A DNA stretch of 63,740 nucleotides. Source: a candidate division WOR-3 bacterium. GTDB taxonomy: Bacteria > Hydrothermota > Tepidihabitantia > Tepidihabitantales > Tepidihabitantaceae. The stretch is from the NCBI GenBank assembly GCA_016867815.1, contig VGIR01000007.1:1-63740 (forward strand), given 5' to 3'. Shown in pieces: positions 1-7,276 of the stretch; within the stretch, counting starts at the first letter, position 1; every line of letters begins with the position of its first letter. The notes under the pieces were generated by a model. That model was not told the DNA's origin, made no database searches, and saw nothing but the letters and a program-made list of their open reading frames with translations. Both the position numbers and the translations under genes were made by a program.

Positions 1-109
1 CCTGCAATAGCTCCAAGGCATCCTCCTGATCCAGCGAAGCCAGCACCTGCCTGCCTGCCGACCTGACGTTCCGACTTGCAGCCGACGACCATCTCCGGTA
101 CTTTCTCAC
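1..109 (-). CDS. Partial unidentified protein (N-terminus only)
   Basis: A GTG start at 109 follows an AAAGGAG Shine-Dalgarno by 7 nt and opens a stop-free frame of 36 codons running off the left edge. The visible residues begin MRKYRRWSSAASRNVR and continue with a Leu/Glu/Asp-rich stretch. They are basic at first, then look helical. No family is recognised; a small DNA-binding protein or the start of a transposase is possible. The ribosome-binding site lies in one arm of an inverted repeat (110-120 / 162-172), so translation may be controlled by a hairpin. The gene is called on its Shine-Dalgarno and open frame alone. Confidence 0.45.
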   Translation of the reverse strand, partial: MRKYRRWSSAASRNVRSAGRQVLASLDQEDALELLQ

Positions 110-172
110 AGCGGTTCTCCTTTCATAACATTCAAACAACCCAGATGCTACCATCCGGGCAGGGGAACCGCT
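110..172 (-). promoter_or_regulatory. Inverted repeat covering a ribosome-binding site
   Basis: AGCGGTTCTCC (110-120) and GGGGAACCGCT (162-172) are complementary over 11 bp with one mismatch, separated by 41 nt. In the minus-strand transcript the downstream arm contains the GGAG of the ribosome-binding site and ends next to the GTG start of the partial gene at 1-109. A hairpin would hide the Shine-Dalgarno. Similar hairpins in some insertion sequences block translation of read-through transcripts; that parallel is inference. Confidence 0.4.
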
Positions 173-280
173 ACTGATTTTCAACTAAGACAGGGACATC
201 CTCTGCTTTGACCCGCAGCCGGTCTCGTGCGCAAGTCCTGTCCCTGCGGAGTCACCAATTCGATGGACTCCTCACCCCGA

Positions 281-326
281 CCCTCTCCTCGGGTAGGAGA
301 GGGAGAGGGAGAGGGAGAAGGAGAGG
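281..326. repeat. Palindrome plus GGGAGA tandem repeat
   Basis: CCCTCTCCT (281-289) and AGGAGAGGG (295-303) form a perfect 9-bp stem with a 5-nt loop. The right arm runs on into about four GGGAGA-like hexamers. A near-identical palindrome occurs at 27716-27736. Both belong to the dispersed short-period repeat class described in the findings. Confidence 0.7.
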
Positions 327-425
327 CCCTGATTGCCATCTACATGTAGTGGTATACCGCTCTCGGACCACAGTTCTGCCGGGGAGTGGGCGGCCCACAG
401 GCTGCCTGGGGAGTGGCATCAGCCC

Positions 426-770
426 ATAGGAGAAGTCAAAAGTCAAAAGGTAGAAGTCAAAAGCCAACGCAAGGAACATCGAACCGAACATCGCCGAGAG
501 CAACAACTTGAGCAACTACTGGCAGAACTTCGTGAGCAACGCGCGGAGCAGCGAAGGATAGAGGTTGAGATTGAGGTCGAGATGGAGCGAACTACACACG
601 TGCCGACGCAACAGACTACGCGGCTGAAGACACTTCTGGACGTACTTCCCGACGTACTTCGCGCTGTGCTTCGAGAGACCCAGCCGCGGGTCCGCCGCGT
701 GGTTCAATTCGCCGGGAATCAGTTCCAGGGACAGGTTGAGGTTAAGGTTGAGAATGGGAAAGAGGGCGAG
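426..770. repeat. Composite of short-period intergenic repeat blocks
   Basis: Successive low-period blocks can be read: AGTCAAA-type (431-465), GAACATCG-type (474-500), GAGCAACT-type (497-555), GAGATT/GAGGTC hexamers (562-590), GACGTACTTC-type (637-665) and GGTTGA hexamers (733-757). Long frames cross this stretch only because it lacks stops. The predicted peptides (for example Arg/Glu/Gln-rich on the plus strand) resemble translated repeats rather than a protein, so no gene is called between 110 and 884. I see nothing else in this gap. Confidence 0.6.
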
Positions 771-845
771 GTACGGGTTGGCGGGTTGCGGGCCTCGGCT
801 CTAAGTGGCTCGCCGCCAAGATGTTGACCTGCCGGCCCGCATGCC

Positions 846-874
846 TTGACTATTGTGGCTTTCTGGCTTAGAAT
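846..874 (+). promoter_or_regulatory. Sigma70-like promoter of pdxJ operon
   Basis: TTGACT (846-851), 17-bp spacer, TAGAAT (869-874). The ATG of pdxJ is only 10 nt downstream and has no Shine-Dalgarno, so the mRNA is leaderless or nearly so. Confidence 0.65.
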
Positions 875-884
875 CCCCGCCACC

Positions 885-1601
885 ATGCCCAGTCTATCCG
901 TCAACATAGATCACGTCGCGACGCTGCGCCAGGCACGACTCGAGTCGTTTCCTGACCCGGTACAGGCGGCAGCTGCCGTGGAGCTGGGAGGGGCCGACGG
1001 TATCACAGTTCATCTTCGTCAGGACCGCAGGCACATCACCGACCGTGACGTCGAGTTGTTGCGCGCGACGGTGAAGACCGAACTCACCGTGGAGATGGCG
1101 GCTGTCGATGATCTGGTTCGGCTGATGGTCCGGGTCAGGCCTGACCAGGTGACGTTGGTCCCGGAACTGAAGACGGAGATAACGACCACGAGCGGCATTG
1201 ACCTGTTGAAGGAGCGGAGCAGGCTGGAGCCGGTAGTGAAACGGCTGAAGAAGGCAGGAATACGGGTCAGCACCTTCATCGAGCCGGACACCGCCCAAGT
1301 CGAGGCAGCCGGCCGGATCGGGGCAGAAGTGGTCGAGCTGAACACTGACCGTTACAGCCGGGGCTGGTCGCGCGGCCCGCGGCTGCTGGAAGAACTCACG
1401 ACCGCCGGCCGGGTTGCCGAAAAGGCGGGCCTGCTGGTTCACGTGGGGCACGGTCTTGGTTATCGAAACGTTGTGCCGGTTCTGGGGAATCGGATTGCCG
1501 CCGGTTACAGCATCGGGTTCGCGATAGTGGCGAGGGCGATCTACACCGGATTGCAGGACGCGGTTGCGGAAATGAAGCGGATCATGGAGGTTCACTCTTG
1601 A
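885..1601 (+). CDS. pdxJ: Pyridoxine 5'-phosphate synthase PdxJ
   Basis: PdxJ condenses 1-deoxy-D-xylulose 5-phosphate with 3-amino-2-oxopropyl phosphate to give pyridoxine 5'-phosphate in DXP-dependent vitamin B6 synthesis (cytoplasmic TIM barrel). The 238-residue product fits the family (E. coli about 243). It has the N-terminal NIDHVATLRQAR segment (residues 7-18), ITVHLRQDRRHI (39-50), TVEMA, VTLVPE, a VGHGLGY glycine loop and the C-terminal GFAIVARAIYTG phosphate-binding helix. The ATG at 885 was preferred over upstream in-frame codons because conserved sequence begins at its third residue and a promoter -10 ends at 874. It is first in an overlapping operon; its stop overlaps the secD start by 4 nt. 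Confidence 0.95.
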   Translation: MPSLSVNIDHVATLRQARLESFPDPVQAAAAVELGGADGITVHLRQDRRHITDRDVELLRATVKTELTVEMAAVDDLVRLMVRVRPDQVTLVPELKTEITTTSGIDLLKERSRLEPVVKRLKKAGIRVSTFIEPDTAQVEAAGRIGAEVVELNTDRYSRGWSRGPRLLEELTTAGRVAEKAGLLVHVGHGLGYRNVVPVLGNRIAAGYSIGFAIVARAIYTGLQDAVAEMKRIMEVHS

Positions 1602-3319
1602 AGGGAATAAGAGTCAAGTTTATCGGGCTTCTAGTCGTCGTAGCTCTGAGTATCTGGGCCCTGTACCCGACGTACCGTCTGTATTCGGCTATACCAAAGC
1701 AGGAGAAAGCGCTCAACGAGCGGCTCGCCCGGGCGACGAACAAGGACGACAGCGGCCGGGTCGCACTCGAGATCGCCGAACTCCAGAATGTGAAGGCGAG
1801 CGTCCACAAGCGCTCGCTCAATCTGGGGCTGGACATAGTTGGCGGCATGCATCTGACCCTGGAGGTCGATAAGAGTAAGCTGTCGGCCGAGGATGCCAAG
1901 GACGCGGGCGACCGTGCGCTTGAGGTCATCCGGAACCGTGTTGATGAATTCGGTGTGTTCGAGCCGGTCATTCAGAAGGTCGGCCGGGATCGCATACTCG
2001 TCCAGCTTCCCGGCGTGGACCGCGAACGGGCAAAGAACCTGATCGGTCAGACCGCGCAGCTCAAGTTCCAGCTCGTCCAGGAAGAACGCGCGACCTATGA
2101 CGCGCTGAAAGTGGTGGACGAGAAGACGAAAGCCGGGTCCGGTGCCGATACCGGAAAGGCCGCCAAGGCCGAAGCAGCTCCGGCCGTCAAGGCGGATACT
2201 TCGGTGCTACAGGCGATGCTCGACACGACCGGCAAGGACACCGGCTTGGCTGCTGCCGGCGAGATCGAAGAGGGAGCTCTCCTGAGCTACGTTCGAACCA
2301 CGGGCGGCGATTTCAGCGTTGATGAACGCGACTATGCGGAGTTCAAGATGCTCCTGGAACGCGCCCGGCCGTACTGGCCGGAAGGATACGAGTTCCTCTT
2401 TGGGCCGTCCGAGCCGGTAGAAGGCAGCCCAGTGCGCCGTCTGTACATGCTCAAGGCCGAACCGGAGATGCTGGGTTCCGCCATCAAGGATGCCAGGCCG
2501 GCTCCTTACCAGGGTTCGGAGCCGGGACTGTCGAATACCTGGATTGTCAATCTTTCGCTCGGACGCAAGGACGCGGGAGTGTTCGCGCAGGTCACGGGCC
2601 GCAACATCGGGCGCCGGCTGGCAATCGTGCTCGACAATGTCGTGAAGTCCGCGCCGGTAATCCAGTCACGGATCCCGGATGGCAACGCCATGATTACCAC
2701 CAATGATGTCAATCCTGACGAATCGCGTGACTTGGCGATTGTCCTGCGGTCCGGTGCGCTGCCGGCGCCGGTACGGATCGTCGAGGAGCGCTCGGTAGGC
2801 GCTTCGCTTGGCAGCGACTCGATTCGGCGCGGTATCCTGGCTGCCGTCGTCGGTTCGCTGGCGGTGGTCCTGTTCATGATCATCTACTACTCGGTGGGCG
2901 GAGTGCTGGCGGTGATCGCGCTGGCGCTTAACATCTTCTTTCTGCTCGCGGTTCTGGCCGGCCTGCGGGCAACCCTGACTCTGCCGGGACTGGCCGGTAT
3001 CGCTCTGACCATCGGCATGGCCGTGGACGCGAACGTGCTGGTGTTCGAACGAATACGAGAGGAGATGCGGGCGGGCAAGACCAACCTTGCCGCGGTCGAT
3101 ACCGGTTACGCGCGGGCGTTCGTCACCATCATCGACTCCAACGCGACTACCATCATAACCGCCATCGCGCTCTACTTCGTCGGCACGGGCGCCATTCGAG
3201 GGTTCGCCATAACGCTGACCGCCGGTTTGATCATCAACGTACTGACAGCAGTATTCGTTACGAGATGGATATTCGACTGGTGGCTGAGCCGCTTCCACGT
3301 CAACAAACTGAGGGTTTAA
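1598..3319 (+). CDS. secD: Protein translocase subunit SecD
   Basis: SecD is an inner-membrane RND-type subunit that, with SecF, uses the proton-motive force to help proteins leave the SecYEG channel. The 573-residue product has an N-terminal membrane segment (about residues 7-26), periplasmic P1 regions, and five C-terminal membrane helices from about 398. These include GMAVDANVLVFERIREE, the family hallmark. Between about residues 155 and 220 is a Lys/Ala/Gly/Thr-rich stretch that looks like an extra flexible loop in the periplasmic part. It starts at TTG 1598, overlapping the pdxJ stop (TTGA), and secF follows after 3 nt. Confidence 0.95.
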   Translation: MKGIRVKFIGLLVVVALSIWALYPTYRLYSAIPKQEKALNERLARATNKDDSGRVALEIAELQNVKASVHKRSLNLGLDIVGGMHLTLEVDKSKLSAEDAKDAGDRALEVIRNRVDEFGVFEPVIQKVGRDRILVQLPGVDRERAKNLIGQTAQLKFQLVQEERATYDALKVVDEKTKAGSGADTGKAAKAEAAPAVKADTSVLQAMLDTTGKDTGLAAAGEIEEGALLSYVRTTGGDFSVDERDYAEFKMLLERARPYWPEGYEFLFGPSEPVEGSPVRRLYMLKAEPEMLGSAIKDARPAPYQGSEPGLSNTWIVNLSLGRKDAGVFAQVTGRNIGRRLAIVLDNVVKSAPVIQSRIPDGNAMITTNDVNPDESRDLAIVLRSGALPAPVRIVEERSVGASLGSDSIRRGILAAVVGSLAVVLFMIIYYSVGGVLAVIALALNIFFLLAVLAGLRATLTLPGLAGIALTIGMAVDANVLVFERIREEMRAGKTNLAAVDTGYARAFVTIIDSNATTIITAIALYFVGTGAIRGFAITLTAGLIINVLTAVFVTRWIFDWWLSRFHVNKLRV

Positions 3320-3322
3320 CAC

Positions 3323-4225
3323 ATGAGACTGATACCTGAAACTCACATCGACTTTGCCGGCAAGCGGGGGCTCTTCTTCGGACTCACCGGAGTCCTGCTG
3401 TTGATCAGCATCGGCAGCCTCGTGTTCCGCGGCTTCAAGTACGGCGTAGACTTCACCGGCGGCAGCCTGCTGCAGATCCGGTTCGAGAAGCGGGTCTCGG
3501 TCGAAGCGATGCGGTCGGCGTTGAGCGCCGTCGGTGAGGGCGGCGCGACCATCCAGCAGGACGAACGCGGTGACTTCTTTGTCCGGGTGAAGCCGAAAGA
3601 CTTCGGCGGGCAGGAGACCTTCAGTTCGGTTCTCGGCCGGCAGTTGTCAGCGGCGTTCTCCGACAACCCGTTCGAAGTCCTGCGCGAGGAGACGGTCGGC
3701 CCGCAGGTCTCCAGGGAACTGCAGGGCAAGGTGCTGCTGGCGCTGGCCATCGGCCTGATCGGCATACTCATCTACGTCAGCTTCCGGTTCAACTTTCAGT
3801 TCGGCGTCGCCGCGGTGATGTCGCTGGTCTTCGTGACCGTCATCGAACTCTGCTTCCTGTCGCTGACCGGCATGGAGATAACGATGACGGTCATTGCGGC
3901 TCTACTCACGGTCATCGGCTACGCGGTCAACGATTCGATCGTCGTGTCCGACCGTATCCGTGAGGACGTGCGCAAGATCCGCAAGGAGACGTTCCTCCAG
4001 ATTGTGAACCGGGCTCTGAACGAGACATTGAGCCGCACCGTCATCACCGGGCTTTCCGTGTTCTTCGTCCTGATTGCGCTCCTCCTCCTTGGCGCTGCCA
4101 GCATCAGAGATTTCGCCGCCATCATGCTGGTCGGTATGGTGATGGGTACCTACTCGTCGATCTTCGTGGTGGCGAACGCGGTGGTCGAGTGGGAGCAGAA
4201 GTTCCCGAGCAAGCGCCGCCGCTAG
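3323..4225 (+). CDS. secF: Protein translocase subunit SecF
   Basis: SecF is the partner of SecD in the export-assisting membrane complex. The 300-residue product has an N-terminal helix (about 18-36), then the GVDFTGGSLLQIRF segment typical of SecF, a periplasmic domain, and five C-terminal helices with the GYAVNDSIVVSDRIRE motif in helix 4. Size and order match the family. It starts with ATG 4 nt after the SecD stop, so the two are translated together. Its last 37 nt overlap the proposed start of pgpA. Confidence 0.95.
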   Translation: MRLIPETHIDFAGKRGLFFGLTGVLLLISIGSLVFRGFKYGVDFTGGSLLQIRFEKRVSVEAMRSALSAVGEGGATIQQDERGDFFVRVKPKDFGGQETFSSVLGRQLSAAFSDNPFEVLREETVGPQVSRELQGKVLLALAIGLIGILIYVSFRFNFQFGVAAVMSLVFVTVIELCFLSLTGMEITMTVIAALLTVIGYAVNDSIVVSDRIREDVRKIRKETFLQIVNRALNETLSRTVITGLSVFFVLIALLLLGAASIRDFAAIMLVGMVMGTYSSIFVVANAVVEWEQKFPSKRRR

Positions 4226-4692
4226 GGCGGACGCGCTTCTTCCTGGAGGCGCTGGTCGGCAGCGGCCTCTTCACCGGCTACTTCCCGATTGCGCCGGCAA
4301 CAGCGACGAGCTTGTTCGTGCTGTTGCCGGCCTTCTTTCTGGCAAGATTGCCCGTCTGGAACGCCGCGACCGCTGTCCTACTTTTCTTCGTGGGCGTACC
4401 GATTGCCACGGACCTCGAACGAGTCTGGGGCAAGGACCCGCATCGGGTCACGATTGACGAGGTCGTCGGGACCCTCGTGACCTTCTTTCTCAACCCTGTG
4501 TCGTTGTGGGGCTTGGGCGTCGGGTTCCTGCTTTGGCGGTTCTTCGATATCGTCAAGCTGCCCTTCATTGACAAGTCCCAGCGTCTGCCGGGCGGCTGGG
4601 GCATCATGATGGACGACGTGCTCGCCGGGATCTGCGCTAATCTTGTACTGCGACTCGTCCTCCTTCTCTTGCCGGTCCTGAGGTATCACTGA
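4189..4692 (+). CDS. pgpA: Phosphatidylglycerophosphatase A
   Basis: PgpA removes phosphate from phosphatidylglycerophosphate to make phosphatidylglycerol. The 167-residue membrane protein shows SGLFTGYFPIAPATATS near the N-terminus, the acidic GKDPHRVTIDEVVG motif, and QRLPGGWGIMMDDVLAG before the last helix, all diagnostic for the family. The GTG at 4189 lies inside secF. There is no later ATG or GTG before the conserved region, so a 37-nt overlap is accepted, but the exact start is uncertain. The stop overlaps the next ATG. Confidence 0.88.
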   Translation: MGAEVPEQAPPLGRTRFFLEALVGSGLFTGYFPIAPATATSLFVLLPAFFLARLPVWNAATAVLLFFVGVPIATDLERVWGKDPHRVTIDEVVGTLVTFFLNPVSLWGLGVGFLLWRFFDIVKLPFIDKSQRLPGGWGIMMDDVLAGICANLVLRLVLLLLPVLRYH

Positions 4693-5186
4693 TGTCGATC
4701 CCGAGGGCAACAAGGGTCGAGCGGCTTGTTGGCCGGCTGCTCAAGAAGACAGGTTTGACCCTGTCCGTTGCCGAGTCCTGTACGGGCGGTCTGATTGGTG
4801 ACCGGCTGACAGATGTTCCGGGGAGTTCCGAGTACTTCGTCGGCGGTGTGATTGCCTACTCGAACGAAGTCAAGACGAGAGTCCTCGGCGTGAGAGAGCC
4901 GACTCTCACGAAGTGGGGGGCGGTCAGCGAACCGACCGTCAGAGAAATGGCGGCAGGGGTTCGCCGGAAGTTCGCAACCCAGGTCGGCGTTGCGGTCAGC
5001 GGAATCGCCGGTCCGGGCGGCGGGACTGGGGCGAAGCCGGTCGGGCTCGTTTACATCTGTGTGACGACCGCAGAACGAGTGATGGTCGAGCGCCACCTGT
5101 TCCGAGGAGGTCGCAGGTCAGTGAAGGAGCAGTCGGCTGAAGCCGCGCTGTGGCTCTGCCACCGGGTGCTGGGGGAAATCTCCTGA
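4692..5186 (+). CDS. pncC: CinA C-terminal domain protein / NMN amidohydrolase
   Basis: This is a stand-alone CinA C-terminal domain of 164 residues. Family members deamidate nicotinamide mononucleotide to nicotinate mononucleotide, recycling pyridine nucleotides. Recognisable segments are SVAESCTGGLIGDRLTDVPG (about residues 25-44), FVGGVIAYSNEVK, and SGIAGPGGGTGAKPVGLVYI in the second half. The N-terminal MoaB-like domain of full CinA is absent. The start ATG overlaps the pgpA stop (TGATG), so it is translationally coupled. The amidase role follows from the family and is not shown by sequence alone. Confidence 0.85.
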   Translation: MSIPRATRVERLVGRLLKKTGLTLSVAESCTGGLIGDRLTDVPGSSEYFVGGVIAYSNEVKTRVLGVREPTLTKWGAVSEPTVREMAAGVRRKFATQVGVAVSGIAGPGGGTGAKPVGLVYICVTTAERVMVERHLFRGGRRSVKEQSAEAALWLCHRVLGEIS

Positions 5187-5779
5187 GCGAGGCGATCCGC
5201 TCCTTCGTGGCACTCAGCATTTCCGAGGGCGCGCGGCGTCAGATTGCCGACCTGCTGGTTAGTCTCCAGCGCCAGCAGGGCCCGGTCGTGCGCTGGGTCA
5301 GGCCGGAACTGATGCATCTGACGCTGGCATTCCTCGGGGAAGTGCCTCAGGAGTTCCTTGATGCTGCGACTGCCCGGCTTTCCGCGGTTGCGCGTCAGCA
5401 CAGTTCAATCACTGCACAGTTGAGAGGGCTCGGAGCGTTTCCGAGTTCGTCGCGGGCTCGGGTCGTCTGGATTGGCACAGAGCAGGGCAGGCGAGAAGTC
5501 TGCAATCTGCAGGCAGAAGTTGTCCGAGCGCTGACCTCAGTTGGCTACCAGCCCGAGCGGCGGCCGTTCAGTCCGCACCTGACCATCGGCCGTCTGCGTA
5601 CGCCCGATGATGTGAGCAAGGCTGCCGCCGTTCGGTTCGAATCCGAGCCGTTCGTGATCGACCGCTTTGTCCTCATGCGCAGCGTGCTTGGGCCGGCCGG
5701 GCCGGCCTACTCGGTCCTCGCCGAGTTCCCGCTTGCCGTCCAGACGACTTGCCGTCCAGACGACTTGACATCGGCATAG
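5150..5779 (+). CDS. thpR: RNA 2',3'-cyclic phosphodiesterase (LigT/ThpR)
   Basis: Member of the 2H phosphoesterase family that hydrolyses 2',3'-cyclic phosphates on RNA ends. The two signature HxTx motifs are present: HLTL at about residue 56 and HLTI at about 143, with the usual spacing. Length (209) is slightly above the family norm. The GTG at 5150 lies within pncC and adds about 11 unconserved residues. A CTG at 5183, 6 nt after GGGGGA, would begin closer to the conserved SFVALSI strand, so the true start is uncertain. It is the last gene of the pdxJ operon. Confidence 0.85.
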   Translation: MALPPGAGGNLLSEAIRSFVALSISEGARRQIADLLVSLQRQQGPVVRWVRPELMHLTLAFLGEVPQEFLDAATARLSAVARQHSSITAQLRGLGAFPSSSRARVVWIGTEQGRREVCNLQAEVVRALTSVGYQPERRPFSPHLTIGRLRTPDDVSKAAAVRFESEPFVIDRFVLMRSVLGPAGPAYSVLAEFPLAVQTTCRPDDLTSA

Positions 5780-5795
5780 TCCTTGCCATCATAAT
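5765..5795 (+). promoter_or_regulatory. Possible promoter for nfeD
   Basis: TTGACA at 5765-5770 is followed by weak -10 candidates: ATCATA with a 17-bp spacer, or CATAAT with 19. It overlaps the end of thpR. nfeD follows after a short leader with a GGGAGG site. Confidence 0.35.
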
Positions 5796-5835
5796 GAGTG
5801 GACTGTGCGAGCCATGAACTAACCGGGAGGTCCTC

Positions 5836-6276
5836 GTGTTTCAACTAACGCCGGCAGTCTGGATAATCGCGGGCCTGATTCTGGCTGCCCTGGAGATGGT
5901 CGTGCCGGGGTTTGTCATTATCTGGTTCGGCGTCGCCGGCGTCATCACCGGCATCTTGGCGATATTCGTGTATAACTCTTACATCCAGTTCGGGGTCTTT
6001 GTCGTTCTGTCGAGCTTGATGGTCGTCTTCTCGCAGCGGATTGCGCGGAGGATCACTCATGCCGAACCAGAGCCGGTCGGCGCCAACCGGTGGGTGGGCA
6101 TGGGCGGCCGGGTGATTGCCGACATCCGGCCACCCGAACTGGGTCGCGTGAAGGTGCGCGGCGAAGAGTGGCGGGCAACGGCGCAGTGCGAGCTCCCGAC
6201 CGGCGCGACGGTCAGGGTAGTCGCGGTCGATGGAACCCACCTGGTGGTCGAACCCGAAAAAGAAGGGAGTTGTTGA
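5836..6276 (+). CDS. NfeD-like membrane protein
   Basis: A 146-residue short NfeD homologue. It has three closely packed hydrophobic segments (about residues 8-28, 28-46 and 52-66), then a soluble OB-fold-like domain containing the [19 protein letters not shown] and VRGEEWRA strands typical of NfeD C-terminal domains. NfeD proteins are usually encoded next to an SPFH/stomatin partner, as here; they are thought to act together in membrane microdomains or quality control. GTG start, 7 nt after GGGAGG. Its stop overlaps the ATG of the SPFH gene. Confidence 0.88.
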   Translation: MFQLTPAVWIIAGLILAALEMVVPGFVIIWFGVAGVITGILAIFVYNSYIQFGVFVVLSSLMVVFSQRIARRITHAEPEPVGANRWVGMGGRVIADIRPPELGRVKVRGEEWRATAQCELPTGATVRVVAVDGTHLVVEPEKEGSC

Positions 6277-7211
6277 TGAGCGGAACACTGCTGGTAGTCA
6301 TTCTGATCTTCCTCTTTCTGATGGCCCTGATGGGCATCAAGACGATTCGTCCCTACGAGCGGGCCTGTGTCGAGCGGCTCGGCAAGTACCAGAGAACCGT
6401 CCAACCCGGCCTGAACTTCATCGTTCCCTTCATCGAGCGGCTGATCAAGGTCGACATGCGTGAGCAGGTTGTAGACGTGCCGCCGCAGGAGGTCATCACC
6501 AAGGATAACGCGACGGTGACGGTCGACGCCATCATCTACTACGAGGTGACCGACCCGGTCAAGGTGCTGTACAACGTCGCCCAGTTCCGGCTGGCGACGA
6601 TCAAGTTGGCCCAGACCAACCTGCGCAACGTCATCGGCGACATGAGCCTCGACGAGTCGCTCACCTCGCGCGAACGTATCAATGCCAAGCTGCGCGACGT
6701 GCTCGACGAGGCGACCGACAAGTGGGGAGCGCGGGCGACGCGCGTCGAACTGCAGCGGATCGAGCCGCCGTCGGACGTGACCGAGGCGATGCACCGGCAG
6801 ATGAAGGCGGAGCGCGAGCGGCGGGCGGTAGTCCTTGAGGCCGAGGGAATCAAGTCGGCGGCGATTCTCAAGGCCGACGGCGAGAAGCAGTCGCGGATAC
6901 TGCAGGCCGAAGGTCAGGCCGTAGCCATCGAGAAGGTCGCGGCGGCCGACAAGTTCCGGCTGCTGACCGTCGCCGAGGGCGAGGGACAGGCGATCGAGCG
7001 CGTCTACGGTGCCATCCACAAGGGCAATCCGACCAAGGACCTGATCACCATCAAGTACCTCGAAGCACTCGCCAAGATGGCGGACGGCAAAGCCAGCAAA
7101 CTCTTTGTCCCCTACGAGGCATCGGGTGTGATGGCCAGCGTCGGCATGATTGCCGACCTGCTCAAAGACAGGAAAGAGACAGACGAGAAGGCAACAACCG
7201 AGAAGGCATAG
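6276..7211 (+). CDS. SPFH/Band 7 (stomatin-like, QmcA family) protein
   Basis: A 311-residue stomatin/paraslipin. One N-terminal membrane helix (residues 3-21) is followed by the Band 7 domain ([19 protein letters not shown] start, [38 protein letters not shown]), then a charged coiled coil rich in AEGEKQ repeats (about 185-240) and an Asp/Lys-rich tail. Such proteins oligomerise on the inner membrane and modulate proteases or membrane domains. The ATG at 6276 overlaps the nfeD stop. A longer upstream frame overlaps nfeD and lacks conserved sequence. Confidence 0.92.
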   Translation: MSGTLLVVILIFLFLMALMGIKTIRPYERACVERLGKYQRTVQPGLNFIVPFIERLIKVDMREQVVDVPPQEVITKDNATVTVDAIIYYEVTDPVKVLYNVAQFRLATIKLAQTNLRNVIGDMSLDESLTSRERINAKLRDVLDEATDKWGARATRVELQRIEPPSDVTEAMHRQMKAERERRAVVLEAEGIKSAAILKADGEKQSRILQAEGQAVAIEKVAAADKFRLLTVAEGEGQAIERVYGAIHKGNPTKDLITIKYLEALAKMADGKASKLFVPYEASGVMASVGMIADLLKDRKETDEKATTEKA

Positions 7212-7222
7212 AGAAGTCAATT

Positions 7223-7260
7223 GACCGGCGGCGTCTGGGCTTGACCATGCGCCGCCGGTC
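7223..7260. promoter_or_regulatory. Perfect 11-bp inverted repeat overlapping the ATPase promoter
   Basis: GACCGGCGGCG (7223-7233) and CGCCGCCGGTC (7250-7260) are fully complementary with a 16-nt loop. The TTGACC -35 box lies in the loop and the right arm fills most of the promoter spacer. It could be a regulator operator for the ATPase, or a terminator for the upstream SPFH gene, though no T-tract follows. Confidence 0.5.
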
Positions 7261-7268
7261 GGCAGAAT
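7241..7268 (+). promoter_or_regulatory. Promoter of P-type ATPase
   Basis: TTGACC (7241-7246), 16-bp spacer, CAGAAT (7263-7268). The ATG is 8 nt beyond the -10 with no Shine-Dalgarno, so the transcript is probably leaderless. Confidence 0.5.
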
Positions 7269-7276
7269 AGACACCC

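Noticed and set aside
333-827. 164-codon frame in the left intergenic region
   Set aside because: The peptide simply translates short-period repeats; no ribosome-binding site and no family.
846-884. Upstream start of pdxJ at 846
   Set aside because: The extra 13 codons overlap the promoter and have no conservation.
6090-6275. Longer start for the SPFH gene
   Set aside because: It lies wholly within nfeD in another frame; the ATG at 6276 overlaps the nfeD stop and begins the membrane helix.
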